From Kiloniellales bacterium (GTDB lineage: Bacteria; Pseudomonadota; Alphaproteobacteria; Kiloniellales; JAKSDN01): a stretch of 7,749 nt of DNA. How positions within the stretch are numbered: position 1 is the stretch's first letter; each line of letters begins with the position of its first letter. Location: NCBI GenBank assembly GCA_022360075.1, contig JAKSDN010000251.1, forward strand, positions 1 through 7,749. The letters are read 5' to 3'. The notes under the pieces are model-generated. The model did not search any database. It saw nothing but the letters and a program-made list of their open reading frames with translations, and was not told where the DNA came from. Shown one piece after another: positions 6,705-7,749 of the stretch. The position numbers were made by a program, and so were the translations under genes.

Positions 6705-7739
6705 ATGGCGACTCCGACCTTTACCATGCGCCAGCTTCTGGAGGCTGGCGTCCACTTCGGCCACACGACGCGGCGCTGGAATCCGAGGATGTCGAGCTAC
6801 ATCTTCGGTGCGCGCAACGGCGTGCACATCATCGATCTCGAACAGACGGTGCCGATGCTGCACCACGCGCTGGACTTCGTGCGCGAAACGGTCGCCGGTG
6901 GCGGCCGCGTGCTCTTCGTGGGCACCAAGCGGCAGGCGAGCGAGATCATCGCGGAATCGGCCAAGAAGTGCGGCCAGTACTACGTCAATCACCGCTGGCT
7001 CGGCGGGATGCTGACCAACTGGAAAACAATTTCTCTTTCTATCAAGCGTTTGCGTGAAGTTGAAGAGAGGTTGAGTGAAGAGCATTCCGGTCTGACCAAG
7101 AAGGAGCTGCTCAACATCACGCGCGAGCGCGACAAGCTGGAGCGCGCGCTGGGCGGCATCAAGGAGATGGGCGGCCTGCCGGACGTGCTGTTCGTGATCG
7201 ACACGAACAAGGAGCACATCGCCGTCGCCGAGGCGCGCAAGCTCAACATCCCGGTGGTCGCGGTCGTGGACTCGAATTCGAACCCCGAGGGCATCACCTA
7301 TCCGATCCCCGGCAACGACGATGCGCTGCGGGCGATCTCGCTCTACTGCGATCTAATGGCCGATTCCGTGCTGACCGGCATCCAGGCCGAACTGATCGCC
7401 TCCGGCCGGGACGTTGGCGCCGCCGAGGAGGCCCCGACCGAGGCCTTGCTCGAAGGCGGTGAGGCCGCAGCGCCGGCGCCCAACGGCAGCGACCCAGCTA
7501 CGGCGGCCCCGGCTGCACCTGCCGAAGCCGCACCTGCCGAAGCCGCGCCTACTGACGCCGCGCCAGCGGAAGCCGCTCCGGAGGCGCCCGCCGAGGCTGC
7601 GCAAGCGGAGGCGGTCGAGGCGGCGCCTGCAGCTTCCGAGGGCGAGGCTGCCGCGCCGACCGACGCGCCGCAGACCGAAACCGCGGAGGCACCCGCCGCT
7701 GCGGCTCAGGAGGACGAGGCGCAGAAGAAGAGCGCCTGA
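6705..7739 (+). CDS. rpsB: 30S ribosomal protein S2 with long Ala/Pro/Glu C-terminal tail
   Basis: S2 is a structural protein of the small ribosomal subunit, bound late in 30S assembly and near S1. The conserved core is residues 1 to about 234: [76 protein letters not shown], and [19 protein letters not shown] through [16 protein letters not shown] to [13 protein letters not shown]. Residues from about 235 to 344 form an acidic Ala/Pro/Glu tail with a 5-residue APAEA repeat, ending QKKSA; it is low-complexity and likely disordered. E. coli S2 is about 241 residues, so this one is about 100 longer; moderate tails occur in alphaproteobacterial S2. A 60-bp stretch at 7021-7080 has markedly AT-rich codon use while the protein stays normal. 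The strong ribosome-binding site at 6692-6701 sets the start. tsf (EF-Ts) would be expected next. Confidence 0.97.
   Translation: MATPTFTMRQLLEAGVHFGHTTRRWNPRMSSYIFGARNGVHIIDLEQTVPMLHHALDFVRETVAGGGRVLFVGTKRQASEIIAESAKKCGQYYVNHRWLGGMLTNWKTISLSIKRLREVEERLSEEHSGLTKKELLNITRERDKLERALGGIKEMGGLPDVLFVIDTNKEHIAVAEARKLNIPVVAVVDSNSNPEGITYPIPGNDDALRAISLYCDLMADSVLTGIQAELIASGRDVGAAEEAPTEALLEGGEAAAPAPNGSDPATAAPAAPAEAAPAEAAPTDAAPAEAAPEAPAEAAQAEAVEAAPAASEGEAAAPTDAPQTETAEAPAAAAQEDEAQKKSA
7515..7583 (+). repeat. 15-bp in-frame tandem repeat in the rpsB tail
   Basis: GCACCTGCCGAAGCC occurs twice perfectly (7515-7544), followed by two diverged 15-bp units (7545-7574) and a partial one. The units encode [20 protein letters not shown] and APE. 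The period keeps frame, so copy number could vary without breaking rpsB. Confidence 0.85.
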
Positions 7740-7749
7740 AGCCAGGCGC
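7732..7749 (+). other. Hairpin at the rpsB stop, at the window edge
   Basis: GCGCCTG-AAGC-CAGGCGC is a perfect 7-bp stem with a 4-nt loop spanning the rpsB stop codon (7737-7739) and ending on the last base. It may be an rpsB-tsf intercistronic attenuator or RNA-stabilising stem. Whether a T-run follows cannot be seen, and the arms could extend past the window. Confidence 0.45.

Noticed and set aside
6489..7217. A 242-codon minus-strand open frame over the dnaE-rpsB gap and rpsB
   Set aside because: Antisense to rpsB; no recognisable domain, and it crosses the structured leader. Treated as a shadow.
1..7749. Defence system, mobile element, CRISPR array, tRNA or prophage remnant
   Set aside because: No transposase, integrase, repeat-spacer pattern, toxin-antitoxin pair or tRNA-like fold was seen. 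All the well-identified genes are conserved housekeeping genes in a plausible alphaproteobacterial order.

Overview
The window looks like the chromosome of a GC-rich alphaproteobacterium, probably of Rhodospirillales type. The gene order, the style of the proteins (a short ProRS C-terminus, a single LolC/E-type permease, DnaE beginning MPHANFVHLRVHSAYS, S2 with an acidic Ala/Pro-rich tail) and the strong codon bias all fit. Every gene is on the + strand. No database was searched, so lineage is an inference.

Layout. Bases 1-188 are an inverted copy of bases 369-556 (187 of 188 identical), so the left end folds back on itself. This is most likely an assembly or amplification chimera at a contig end. 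Between and inside the arms lies the C-terminal anticodon-binding part of prolyl-tRNA synthetase (proS, to 517). Next come a lipoprotein-release permease (lolC/E type, 534-1781) and its ATPase (lolD, 1774-2469), which overlap by 8 nt, then an unrecognised small predicted lipoprotein with a TTG start (2486-2986). A 69-nt gap carries a dyad resembling two opposed DnaA boxes. It is followed by dnaE, the replicative polymerase alpha subunit (3056-6526), and then a 178-nt gap dense in structure. Last is rpsB, ribosomal protein S2 with an unusually long C-terminal tail (6705-7739). tsf would be expected just beyond the window.

The genes are housekeeping: tRNA charging, outer-membrane lipoprotein export, replication and translation. 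proS-lolC-lolD-lipoprotein are tightly packed and probably co-transcribed. rpsB appears to have its own promoter and leader.

I see no defence system, mobile element, CRISPR array or tRNA. The most interesting unexplained structure is the dnaE-rpsB intergenic region. It holds three abutting hairpins, two mutually exclusive long-range helices, three TCCGG copies complementary to the Shine-Dalgarno region, and an 11-bp perfect complement of the rpsB ribosome-binding site and start codon. Together these suggest an rpsB translational or autoregulatory leader. A sharp AT-rich island inside rpsB (40% GC over 60 bp) and the fold-back end also deserve a second look.
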